From positions 1-64,000 of the forward strand of contig NZ_JANQBA010000003.1 of NCBI RefSeq assembly GCF_025490915.1: a stretch of DNA of 64,000 nt, written 5' to 3'. A program made the translations under genes and the position numbers. This DNA is from Lacticaseibacillus parakribbianus (GTDB lineage Bacteria; Bacillota; Bacilli; Lactobacillales; Lactobacillaceae). This document shows, in pieces, positions 44,989 through 53,128 of this stretch (positions are counted from its first letter, which is position 1; every line of letters begins with the position of its first letter). Below the pieces are notes generated by a model that saw only the letters and a list, made by a program, of their open reading frames with translations, was not told where the DNA came from and ran no database searches.

Positions 44989-45750
44989 TCAGTCCTGTTC
45001 CAGAAGTACCCGCACCCCATCTTCGCACAGTTCTTCGTAGCGCTTGCCCCGAACCCGTAGAACCGGAACAACGTGGCTTCTCAGCGTGGTCCCGTCGATA
45101 TAAAAATGGCTCTTGCCGTCGCAGTAGAGATGCCCCTCAAAGCCACGGTCCCCGGCCACCTCTGCGGCGCTGACGTGACCCGCAATGATGATCTTGGCAA
45201 ATCTGCCTGTTGTCGCCGGATACTTGCCGGTCAGAACCTCATCCGGCGTCCCCATGCGCCACCACGGACCGGCCGCCTCGTCAATTCCGGCGTGAACTAG
45301 GATTTGCGCATCCAATTCCGTGACGAGTGGTCGTGATTGCAACCAGGTCAAAAGCCTTCGGTGATGCGCAAGCAACGCTTGGCGAACCAGCTGACGACTC
45401 TGCTGCACGTTGGCCTGCATCGCTTGCAACAATGCCTGCCACTGGTCCGGTGAAAAGAAGCTCAGCGTCGTCTTGAATTGGACGTCTTGGGTCAGCCAGT
45501 CCAGCGTATCCTCACCAAACAAAAAATCCAGAAACATCGCCTCGTGATTACCCAGCTGAACCGTAACCTGGTTCGACCTCTTGGCGAGCTCAAAGGCGCG
45601 TTGCAGACAGCCGTAGCTGTGCTCACCACAATCAATCAGGTCCCCGAGGATGTAGCACGTGGTCTTCGGGTCAGTGAACAGAATCAGCGCAAGTGCCGCG
45701 TCAAAGGCGGCCAAGTCACCATGAACGTCACTGAGACAATAAAGTGCCAT
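44989..45750 (-). CDS. Calcineurin-like metallophosphoesterase
   Basis: 253 residues. ATG 45750 after GGGAGG; a TTG one codon earlier is less likely. Motifs: SDVHGD (about 7), GDLIDCGEHS, GNHEAMF, VHAGIDE and IAGHVSA. The DCGE variant replaces the usual DRG. An Arg/Gln-rich helical insert (about 110-140) separates GNHE from the later His motifs. The eleven-base gap to the next gene and shared strand put it in the phosphatase operon. Substrate unknown. Confidence 0.85.
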   Translation of the reverse strand: MALYCLSDVHGDLAAFDAALALILFTDPKTTCYILGDLIDCGEHSYGCLQRAFELAKRSNQVTVQLGNHEAMFLDFLFGEDTLDWLTQDVQFKTTLSFFSPDQWQALLQAMQANVQQSRQLVRQALLAHHRRLLTWLQSRPLVTELDAQILVHAGIDEAAGPWWRMGTPDEVLTGKYPATTGRFAKIIIAGHVSAAEVAGDRGFEGHLYCDGKSHFYIDGTTLRSHVVPVLRVRGKRYEELCEDGVRVLLEQD

Positions 45751-45771
45751 CAAAGCCTCCCATCGACTCTG

Positions 45772-46596
45772 TCAATCCTCCACCGCATCCATCAACAGCC
45801 CAGTCTCGCTGTCAAAGACCCCAATGTTGCCGAGCAAACGCGGGTCGCGGCCGCCTGCCCCGCCATCAATCAGGTAACGCGGCGGCTCGCCGGGATACTG
45901 AATGGCGTAGATCGGGTTGCGTGGTGAAGCTAACTTGGCGGCTCTAACGTCGCCGTGGTAACGTCCCGCTATCATCCCCGTGGGGGTGTGACCTGCAACC
46001 ACGGTGCGGCCGAAGCGATTGTGATCGAATACCTGCCAGTTGTTTGGGTCATACCAGTACCCACCGCGCAGCCACAGATAGTCGGCAACGGTGCTGTCCT
46101 CAAAGGGGTGATTGCTGGTCTGATCGAGGCCGGCGTGAACGAACGTCAGCCTGCCAACCGACCAGCTCATCGGCAATGCGGCGGTCCAATCGAGTAGCGT
46201 CGGTTCCCGGGCGAGCAACGCCTGCCTCACTGCCAGCGCCAGTTGCTCACTGGCATACGGCACCTCACGGGTTGGCGATAGCCCCAGCCGCTTCGCCTCA
46301 GCGGCAAGTGTGGCTGCCCCACCGTAGTGCAACCAATCGCGCTTGGCAGGGTCGCTGAAAAACGATACGGCCCCGTATTCGTGGTTGCCCATCAAAGCCT
46401 TGGTGTGAAGCGGGTCGGCCTCCTCAATCGCGCGAATTTCCGCCAGCAGCGCCAACCCGGGATTGTCGTCACCGAAGCAGTCGATGTAGTCCCCGATGAA
46501 CACCGTCGTCGCCTCAGGGTATCGGGCCTGAACCCTGCGCAGGCGCGGCAATACCGCGAGCTGACCGTGCAGATCCCCCAATGCGATAACGATCAT
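45772..46596 (-). CDS. Calcineurin-like metallophosphoesterase (ApaH/PrpE-like)
   Basis: 274 residues. ATG after GAGGGGGTTGCGGG. Motifs: GDLHGQ (7-12), GDYIDCFGD (about 35), GNHEYGA (about 70), VHAGLDQ and VAGHTPTG. It shares YLWLRGGYWY and a closing NIGVFDSETGLLMDAVED-type tail with the 42694 protein, so the two likely arose by duplication. Expected to bind two metals and hydrolyse phosphoesters in the cytosol. Confidence 0.86.
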   Translation of the reverse strand: MIVIALGDLHGQLAVLPRLRRVQARYPEATTVFIGDYIDCFGDDNPGLALLAEIRAIEEADPLHTKALMGNHEYGAVSFFSDPAKRDWLHYGGAATLAAEAKRLGLSPTREVPYASEQLALAVRQALLAREPTLLDWTAALPMSWSVGRLTFVHAGLDQTSNHPFEDSTVADYLWLRGGYWYDPNNWQVFDHNRFGRTVVAGHTPTGMIAGRYHGDVRAAKLASPRNPIYAIQYPGEPPRYLIDGGAGGRDPRLLGNIGVFDSETGLLMDAVED

Positions 46597-46611
46597 CCCG
46601 CAACCCCCTCA

Positions 46612-46914
46612 TCAACTTTCATCCGTCAAACACCGGCCCAGGAGGCTGGCGGGTTCTGCCAAAATGCGCTGGACCGTTCGCTGATGGTGTGGTGGCAGTG
46701 CATCCAGTGGCACATGCAGCGCCGCCAGCTGCCACCAAGCGGTTGTCTCAATTCCACACTGTCCACATGTCCGGGGACTGACAACCCCGAATGTGCCCAG
46801 CCGCGGTGGGTAATCCCAGCCGTCGTCGAAGGCTTCCTCCGGCGTTGCGTAGTGAGCGACTCGGCCACAGTGCTCGCATACATACGCCATTCGTGCTAGT
46901 TCTTCCGCCGTCAA
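46612..46914 (-). CDS. Small protein with two CxxC pairs (zinc-ribbon-like)
   Basis: 100 residues. It probably starts at a TTG (46914) overlapping the upstream stop (TTGA), with GAGGG nearby; ATG 46893 is an alternative. CEHCGR (about 13) and CGQCGIE (about 49) would bind one zinc ion. Between them is a DDGWDYPPRLG segment. Zinc ribbons of this size often bind nucleic acid or act as protein adaptors. I do not recognise the family. It is the second gene of the phosphatase operon. Confidence 0.72.
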   Translation of the reverse strand: MTAEELARMAYVCEHCGRVAHYATPEEAFDDGWDYPPRLGTFGVVSPRTCGQCGIETTAWWQLAALHVPLDALPPHHQRTVQRILAEPASLLGRCLTDES

Positions 46915-47561
46915 TCGTCATCCCTCGTTTCTGTCAGAATGAGCCGCCAATGCGCGACGTCAATGTCATACAGACCATCCTCGGCTACCACTTGCGGGGT
47001 GGGACCCAGGAATAACGGTCCCAGCGGTCGCAACTGAATGCGGTCCTTCAGCGACTCAATCTGATCCAGCAAGTCGTACGAAAGGTACAACCCGCCGCCC
47101 AGCCGAGACACTTCGCCGACGAAAAAGGAACCAATAATTGGTTCCAAAAAAGTCTGGCTTGGGCCGTATATTTTAGCCGGCAGTTCCGAGACCTGCTGGT
47201 AGAGTTGATTAGGTGCGGTGAGCTGCACCGCGGTGACCGCATCGTTGCTCTTGACGTTAGTGCGGTTGCTCGCAATGAAGAGCTGTCCATTATTGATGGG
47301 CACAGCCCCTTGTGGAATGTTAAGGCAAGGTTGAAGCCAATGTTCCGCCGAATTGATCAGGACATCGCGTGGCCACGGACTACGGGTCTGCCCCACAATC
47401 TCAGAATAGTCCAAAAATGCTCGCCGTACGTATAGGTTCCCCCCCGTGCCACCATTGGCGTATAACTGCCATTCCGAACTCGGCGGGGTCTCAAACATCG
47501 TAAACTCAAGCACATTCGTGTCGGGCAGGGTGACAGTGTTGCCATCAACGCTAATTGCCAT
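46911..47561 (-). CDS. Unrecognised 216-residue protein, first gene of the phosphatase operon
   Basis: ATG 47561 is chosen because GGAGG lies nine bases upstream; ATG 47567 would be only three bases from it. The sequence starts MAISVDGNTVTLPDTNVLEF, is beta-rich, and has SEWQLYANGGTGGNLYVRRAFLD and FFVGEVSRLGGGLYLSYDLLD. It has no signal peptide and no membrane segment. No family recognised. Its place behind the strong promoter and its four-base overlap with the CxxC gene make it part of the system. Confidence 0.72.
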   Translation of the reverse strand: MAISVDGNTVTLPDTNVLEFTMFETPPSSEWQLYANGGTGGNLYVRRAFLDYSEIVGQTRSPWPRDVLINSAEHWLQPCLNIPQGAVPINNGQLFIASNRTNVKSNDAVTAVQLTAPNQLYQQVSELPAKIYGPSQTFLEPIIGSFFVGEVSRLGGGLYLSYDLLDQIESLKDRIQLRPLGPLFLGPTPQVVAEDGLYDIDVAHWRLILTETRDDD

Positions 47562-47624
47562 TCGCATAGGCCTCCATGATTGACTGGAACACGGGCTCAT
47601 CGGTCAATGCTGGGGTGGTTCAAC

Positions 47625-47651
47625 GAGGGCGGGAGTGAGGTACCCCGCCCT
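47625..47651 (-). other. Hairpin in the 5' leader of the phosphatase operon
   Basis: AAGGGCGGG pairs with CCCGCCCTC across nine bases, starting about 18 bases into the transcript predicted from the promoter. There is no U-run, so mRNA stability or leader control is more likely than termination. Confidence 0.5.
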
Positions 47652-47675
47652 TGATGAAGCCATCCAGCAAGAGTC

Positions 47676-47703
47676 ATTATACGCGGCTGGATTGTTTTGT
47701 CAA
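47676..47703 (-). promoter_or_regulatory. Strong sigma-A promoter of the phosphatase operon
   Basis: TTGACA (47698-47703) and TATAAT (47676-47681) are both perfect, 16 bases apart, on the minus strand, about 115 bases upstream of the first ATG. Confidence 0.85.
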
Positions 47704-47727
47704 GTTTATGTCCATATATTATGTGTT

Positions 47728-48273
47728 TTAACTTTTTATCGTAAGATTACGCAATTCGATCTTCAACTGCTTCATCAGCATTTCGACGGTCGCTTGCCGG
47801 CCCGGGGCGGTCATGGCCAGAATGGCCTGGGTGTATTGGTCAATCAGCGAATCGAGGGCATGGGCGTCTACCGTCGGCACCACCATTTTTTTCGGCATCA
47901 TCTCGGCATCGAAGTACTTGATATAGGCGGCCTTCAGCAGGTAGCTGATTTGTGTTCCACGTTTGAGAATGTTTGCACCCAGTTCTTGCCGAATCTGGAC
48001 ATTCAGATCATCAAGTTCTTTTTGAATCTGAGTCTCCAACGGAATCTGAATCTTGATAGCCGATGGCTTGAGGTCAAACTGCTTCAGCTCGGGCAGTGCG
48101 TAGTCACGAATGGCTGCCCAGTCGCCAGGCATCACCCAAGACGCGTCCTGATAGGCCGCAGTCAGGGTATCGGCCTTGCTGAAGCTGACACCGCGCTGTT
48201 GCTGATAGTAATCGCTCATAAACGCCAACAAATTGGCAGTTTCCAGACTCACCCGAGCGCTAAAATTTTGCAT
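47728..48273 (-). CDS. Helical 181-residue protein of unknown function
   Basis: ATG after CGGAGGTTCTC. The sequence is mostly helical: LLAFMSDYYQQQRGVSFSKADTL near the start suggests a ribbon-helix-helix-like or adaptor segment, and QIQKELDDLNVQIRQELG is a likely coiled coil. No signal or membrane segment. It lies just upstream of the phosphatase operon promoter on the same strand and could be its regulator, but that is speculation. Confidence 0.7.
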   Translation of the reverse strand: MQNFSARVSLETANLLAFMSDYYQQQRGVSFSKADTLTAAYQDASWVMPGDWAAIRDYALPELKQFDLKPSAIKIQIPLETQIQKELDDLNVQIRQELGANILKRGTQISYLLKAAYIKYFDAEMMPKKMVVPTVDAHALDSLIDQYTQAILAMTAPGRQATVEMLMKQLKIELRNLTIKS

Positions 48274-48290
48274 GAGAACCTCCGAGTATT

Positions 48291-48833
48291 TTTCCCCATT
48301 TTACCACCAGGGGAGTGGCGGCGGCTAGTGACGAAGGAAAGCATGGCGGGGGCCCGCAGAAAAACTAACTAGATTTGAAACCTTGAAAATGGTCAACGGG
48401 GCAAGATGTCTCCTGCTCGATGAAAAATAAACGTTTTGGAGGAACCTAGTATCTTCCATTCGCGAAATATAGACGTCATTTTCATTGGCTCTGCATTGAA
48501 ACCGATTCGGTATTTATCTGATGTCGCTTGGTAATCTCTGATTCCAGTGATACTCAAATATTAATGATTACTAGTTCGAGCTCGAAGCGTTTCAATTTTG
48601 ACAGAGCACAATTTAAGCCTCATCTTATTTTGCTCAACGAACATGCTTAGAAAACATAGCTAAGGTGATTATCTTGCCGAACCCGATAGCAACCACTCAT
48701 TCGTAATGGATAGTCAATATTGGTGTTATGCTAAGCAAGAATACTGTGCCTCATAGTTCGCTTGATTTCGTTTATTTGCTCACATTAAAAATTGAATTTC
48801 TATGATATATACTCATACGTTCAGTAGTACCTG
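48291..48833. other. AT-rich gene-free stretch
   Basis: About 540 bases at the left side of the low-GC island. No ORF of note, and no clear terminator or repeat. Base composition changes sharply near 48360, consistent with a transfer boundary. Confidence 0.5.
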
Positions 48834-49757
48834 CTATTGGAGTAAACTATCAATTACGCTCCGCTTACATTTCCTGTAACGGATAATCAGATCAAGATAT
48901 TCCTGGATGCGGATCTCACCACCGCTTATAATCGGCTTACTCCCGCTTACGACCATATCATTAATAAGATTACGATCATTAATAAGAAACATCTGGTTGC
49001 AGTAATCCTCTAAATTTTCGAACAGATTTAGAAAATTCAATAATTGGATTTCATTACCTCTTCCGTTGGATATAACAAGAAACTCTTTTCTCCCTTTTTC
49101 GGGTACTTCTGAATCGTTTTTAGTGTTATTTTTCCACTCATAGTAATAGCTAAGGATGGATATTAGCGTATCCTGGCGATCAAGTTGCTCTCCACCCATT
49201 CCAATCCCCGACTCAGAGACGCGAACAGATCCTTTCAAGTTATTCATTGAACCAGATCTAGGCATTAGACTCATGTTGATTAACGTATGATTTTGCAAAT
49301 GAAGCGTCATAAGTTGATTTAGCAAGCTATTGGAATCTTTTAGTTTACCAGATTCTGTATATTGGACTAGCTTCTCGTCCTTAAAATTAAAATCCGTATC
49401 ACCAGCCAACTTATCTGTATATTGGACTAGCTTCTCGTCCTTAAAATTAAAATCCGTATCACCAGCCAACTTAAATGAAGGACCAAGTTTAGTTTCGTCT
49501 GACTTGCTTCGGCCACTTTCCGTTATGCCGAGCACAAAAGCCAGCCGCGAATATCCTTTTGAATAAAACCTTTTTGTTTTGTTCAAGTTCAAAGCAAACA
49601 GATCATTGAATTGGTTGCCTACCTTATTCCAATGTGCTGAATAAATCTTTTGAAAATATTTTAACGCCTCCGGCGAAGAATCAGGATCGAATAAATATGT
49701 TTCGTTCTTAAATTCCTGCCACTCTTTAATTGTTTTATCAATATTTCGAGAGATCAA
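48834..49757 (-). CDS. Unrecognised 307-residue protein with an exact internal duplication
   Basis: TTG start at 49757, seven bases after GGAGG. AT-rich compared with neighbours. SLMPRSGSMNNLKGSV and FLINDRNLINDMVVSGSKPIISGG look like conserved blocks of phage- or defence-associated hypothetical proteins (DUF6994-like at best; low confidence). KLAGDTDFNFKDEKLVQYT occurs twice in tandem through an exact 60-bp repeat, which probably adds a recent insertion to the normal fold. It forms a two-gene unit with the upstream gene. Confidence 0.65.
   Translation of the reverse strand: MISRNIDKTIKEWQEFKNETYLFDPDSSPEALKYFQKIYSAHWNKVGNQFNDLFALNLNKTKRFYSKGYSRLAFVLGITESGRSKSDETKLGPSFKLAGDTDFNFKDEKLVQYTDKLAGDTDFNFKDEKLVQYTESGKLKDSNSLLNQLMTLHLQNHTLINMSLMPRSGSMNNLKGSVRVSESGIGMGGEQLDRQDTLISILSYYYEWKNNTKNDSEVPEKGRKEFLVISNGRGNEIQLLNFLNLFENLEDYCNQMFLINDRNLINDMVVSGSKPIISGGEIRIQEYLDLIIRYRKCKRSVIDSLLQ
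49354..49473 (-). repeat. Exact 60-bp tandem duplication inside a gene
   Basis: 49354-49413 and 49414-49473 are identical. The frame is kept (20 residues added). Identity suggests a very recent slippage or recombination event. Confidence 0.97.
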
Positions 49758-49799
49758 TTACGTGCCTCCTAGCCAGAACTCACTTCAACATTTTTACGC

Positions 49800-50690
49800 C
49801 TATAGTTGACGAATCTCTTTATCTCTTTGTTCTATCTGAGAAATCATATTTTCAAGACAGAGCATAAGTTCATCATGAGACTGTGGCAACACTGAAATAC
49901 TTATTGTAGAAAAGTCCCGGTCTGGGGACTCTATCATCTGATCAAACCGTTCAAAATGCATAGGAAAGAGTTCTTTAGGTTTTCCATTTGAATCAATCAT
50001 TGCACTCAGTCGATTCTGAACTACGAAATCTTCCCAACCCTCAAAATGATCTAGCCAAGCAGTAACTGTTCTAAAGCTCATCCCATACATCTGTTGAAGC
50101 ACAATACAATTATATTTGAAGTACTCGTCTATTGCATGAAGAAATAAATCTGCGTAATCTCTAGTTAAATACATGCGTCCAGTATTTATCGAATGCATTC
50201 GATGTCCGTAAGATATATTATGTCTTGACAATCCAAACTCGGGCAGGATATTCCCTATCGTATGATTCACCTCTGCAAAGCTCTCCAATAATTGCCACAC
50301 CTCCGACGGCAGCGGAAACTCGCGAAAATGATCAGTTATACCATCTCCCAAAGTTTTAATGTGAGCTTCACTACAGAACTCCTCAAAGGTTTCTCTGGAT
50401 AGCTCGATAATGAGACTCTGACGGAAAGTGGTCCAAAAAGAATGTAGGATATCACCACGCCACCAATCTCCGCTTGGCTCGATAAGCTGATACTTGGCCG
50501 TGGCACCCGGCTGAAGTGACAACCGTAAAGGGCGAAGAAATAGATAATCCTGTTGGAGAAGCCCCATTACACTTTGACTGACGTCAACATCAAAATCAGT
50601 GAAGTCGGACTTGAACTTGAACGTTAACAATTTTTCAATTGGATCTGGAATACTTTTCAAAAACGTCAATTGATCCTTGAAATCTTCCAT
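49800..50690 (-). CDS. Unrecognised 296-residue protein of the AT-rich island
   Basis: ATG 50690 is chosen because GGAGG lies five bases upstream; ATG 50702 precedes it. Soluble and mainly helical. Segments such as GDWWRGDILHSFWTTFRQ, MHSINTGRMYLTRDYADLFL and a C-terminal helix LENMISQIEQRDKEIRQL are visible. No family recognised. It is 42 bases from the next gene and has the same GGAGGCAC ribosome-site context, so they are co-expressed. The foreign base composition suggests transfer, perhaps an abortive-infection-type pair (speculative). Confidence 0.65.
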   Translation of the reverse strand: MEDFKDQLTFLKSIPDPIEKLLTFKFKSDFTDFDVDVSQSVMGLLQQDYLFLRPLRLSLQPGATAKYQLIEPSGDWWRGDILHSFWTTFRQSLIIELSRETFEEFCSEAHIKTLGDGITDHFREFPLPSEVWQLLESFAEVNHTIGNILPEFGLSRHNISYGHRMHSINTGRMYLTRDYADLFLHAIDEYFKYNCIVLQQMYGMSFRTVTAWLDHFEGWEDFVVQNRLSAMIDSNGKPKELFPMHFERFDQMIESPDRDFSTISISVLPQSHDELMLCLENMISQIEQRDKEIRQL

Positions 50691-50702
50691 ATGTGCCTCC
50701 AT

Positions 50703-51145
50703 GCCGATGTGAGATTTGAATCATTGCACACTTACACGATTAATCTAGCACGCAGACATTCCGATTTCAATCCGCAGTCAATTTTTTTTGGCTATTTTTG
50801 TGTGCCTATAAAATTAAGTCTGAAGATGACGTTGTTCTCATTCTTGTGGCAAATATTGCGACTGCGTCATCGGATTGACGTCGTACCTACTTGTCTTCAG
50901 CTTGGTCTACCACCCAAAAGAGCCTTCTGCATCACCGATAACCTCGACCGCGTCCTGCGTGGCACCTGACGAACTCAAGGTGCCACCCCACTGGCACTAC
51001 GCATTCGCCACTTCGCAGATCACCCTTGGATGTTGGCAACTCACTGAAAGACCCGTCACTGATGTCGCAGCCTACCACAAACCACAGCTGATCGGTTAGT
51101 TCAGACTCCATCACTTTTCCCGCTTCCCGCCTTCGCACCAGCGCA
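50703..51145. other. Gene-free stretch upstream of the AT-rich island
   Basis: It should contain the promoter of the two-gene island near 50740-50830, where the sequence is AT-rich, and then returns to host composition. No gene, RNA or repeat recognised. Confidence 0.4.
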
Positions 51146-51185
51146 AACAACCCGCCTGGTATATCACTACCGCAGGCGGGTTGTT
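51146..51185. terminator. Terminator between the island and the P1B ATPase gene
   Basis: AACAACCCGCCTG pairs with CAGGCGGGTTGTT. It lies about 80 bases past the ATPase stop. Confidence 0.8.
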
Positions 51186-51267
51186 CTCGTGTCAACTGTA
51201 ATTCATCTGTAATCTGCGCGAACGCGGTTCACGTCCGATGTCTATCACCGATTCGCTGCCAATCTAC

Positions 51268-53067
51268 TTACCCCACCACCTCGCTCCGCCGCCCGGTACG
51301 GGCGCGGAGGGCGTAGAGGATGGTGACGGTGTCGACGACTTCTTGGAACATCGCGCCGATGATGGCGGGGATCACGCCGAAGGCTGCGATCAGCATCAGG
51401 CCCGTGCAGATGCCGATGCCGATCCAGACGGCCTCCCGGGCGATGCGCATGGTGTCTTGGCTGATCAAAACGGCGCTTGCGACCTTGGTCAGGTCGTCGC
51501 GCAGGACCACGGCGTCGGCGCTTTCCGATGCCGCGGTGGCGCCGTGGGCCCCCATCGCGATGCCGACGTCGGCGACCGCCAGAGACGGCGCGTCGTTGAC
51601 GCCGTCGCCGACCATGATCACCGGCCGCTCGGTTTTGCCTAGGCCGTCCAGCACGGCGATTTTACCGGCCGGCAGCTGCTCGGCGTGAACCTGGTCGATG
51701 CCGACCTCGGCCGCGACCTCATCGGCCACGGCCTGGCTGTCGCCGGAGATCATCATGGTGTCGGCCACACCCAGGTCGTGCAGCGCCGCGATGGTGCGAC
51801 GCGCCTCGGGCCGGGTGCGGTCGGAGAAGGTGATGACGCCGGCGTATTGGCCGGCGACGCTGACGTAGACCGCGGTGTCGGCGACGGTCTGCGGGGCGTT
51901 GGCGAAGCTGGCCTTGCCCGCCAGGACCTTTTGACCGGCGACGGTGGCGGTGACGCCGGCCGCGGTGGCCTCGGAGACGTCGGTGGCCGGCTGCAGGTTC
52001 TTGGCGCCGACCTTCTCGACCAGAGACCGCGCCAGGATGTGGCCGGACTGTTGCTCGGCCGAGGCCGCGAGGTTCAAGACGGTGTCGGCAGTGAAGCCGG
52101 CGGCCGGCGTCACGTCTGCGACGGCCAAAACGCCTTGGGTGATCGTGCCCGTTTTGTCGAACGCGACGGTCTTGGCCTGGGCCAGCTTTTCAATCGCCGT
52201 GCCGGACTTCACGATGATGCCGGCGCGGCTGGTGCGGCTCATGCCGGACACCAAGGCGACCGGCGCCGCGAGAATCAGGGGGCAAGGCGAGGCGACGACC
52301 AGCACCTCGGCCAGCCGCACGGGGTCACCGGAGAGCGCCCAGGCGACGCCGGCGATGACGTAGGCCAACAGCGTGAACGGCACGGCGTAGCGATCGGCCA
52401 TCCGGACGAAATGGGCCGGCCGCGCCTCGGATTCCTTGACCAGCTTGATGATGCTTTGGTACTGGCTATCCGCGGCGGTGTGGGTGACGCTGACGGTCAG
52501 CGCCCCGTCGCCGTTGACGGTCCCGGACAGCAGCGTGTCGCCCGTGGTTTTGCCCACCGGCTTGGCCTCGCCGGTCAGGCTGGCCTCGGACACCAGGCTG
52601 TCGCCATCCGCCACGATGCCGTCAACCGGCACCAGCTCGCCGGGCCGCACGACGATCACGTCGCCGACCGCCACGACGTCGACGTCGACGTCTTGCAGGT
52701 GGTCGCCGACCTGGCGATGCGCCGTGGTCGGGGTGTTATCCAGCAGGGACTTGAGGTCGGCGTTGGCCTTTTTGGCGGCAAAATCCTCCAGCGCATCCCC
52801 GCCGGTCAGCATCAACAGCACGATCATGGACGCCCAGTACTCGCCGACGGCCAGCGTCGCGACCACCGCGGTGATCGCCAGCAGGTCGACGCCGAACGAC
52901 CCGGAGGCCAGCGTCTTGACCATGTCGATGAACATCAAAAGCGCAATCAGGGAGCCCAGGATTGTGATGATGCCCTGTGCCCACAGCGGCTGGTGCAGCG
53001 CGAACTCGCAGAGCACCGCCACCACACTCACCGCAAGTACTGCCCAAAGCCGTCGATAATTTCTCAT
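51268..53067 (-). CDS. Heavy-metal P1B-type ATPase (P1B-4-like)
   Basis: 599 residues. ATG after GGGAGGCTAATGGG. No N-terminal metal-binding CxxC domain. Landmarks: TGEAKPVGK (actuator), SPCPL in the transport helix (about 260), the phosphorylated Asp in DKTGT (about 302), GDGVNDAPSLAVADVGIAMG, and a last helix with FQEVVD. The SPC motif instead of CPC points to the P1B-4 group, linked to cobalt, iron or zinc export. The ion cannot be fixed from sequence. Confidence 0.92.
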   Translation of the reverse strand: MRNYRRLWAVLAVSVVAVLCEFALHQPLWAQGIITILGSLIALLMFIDMVKTLASGSFGVDLLAITAVVATLAVGEYWASMIVLLMLTGGDALEDFAAKKANADLKSLLDNTPTTAHRQVGDHLQDVDVDVVAVGDVIVVRPGELVPVDGIVADGDSLVSEASLTGEAKPVGKTTGDTLLSGTVNGDGALTVSVTHTAADSQYQSIIKLVKESEARPAHFVRMADRYAVPFTLLAYVIAGVAWALSGDPVRLAEVLVVASPCPLILAAPVALVSGMSRTSRAGIIVKSGTAIEKLAQAKTVAFDKTGTITQGVLAVADVTPAAGFTADTVLNLAASAEQQSGHILARSLVEKVGAKNLQPATDVSEATAAGVTATVAGQKVLAGKASFANAPQTVADTAVYVSVAGQYAGVITFSDRTRPEARRTIAALHDLGVADTMMISGDSQAVADEVAAEVGIDQVHAEQLPAGKIAVLDGLGKTERPVIMVGDGVNDAPSLAVADVGIAMGAHGATAASESADAVVLRDDLTKVASAVLISQDTMRIAREAVWIGIGICTGLMLIAAFGVIPAIIGAMFQEVVDTVTILYALRARTGRRSEVVG

Positions 53068-53099
53068 CCCATTAGCCTCCCACTCATTTCTTTCCCTTA

Positions 53100-53128
53100 A
53101 TTATAATGGTTCTAATCTAGCTTGTCCA
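53100..53128 (-). promoter_or_regulatory. Promoter of the P1B ATPase gene
   Basis: TGGACA (53123-53128) and TATAAT (53100-53105), 17 bases apart. The -35 box lies inside the end of the upstream gene. Confidence 0.7.
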
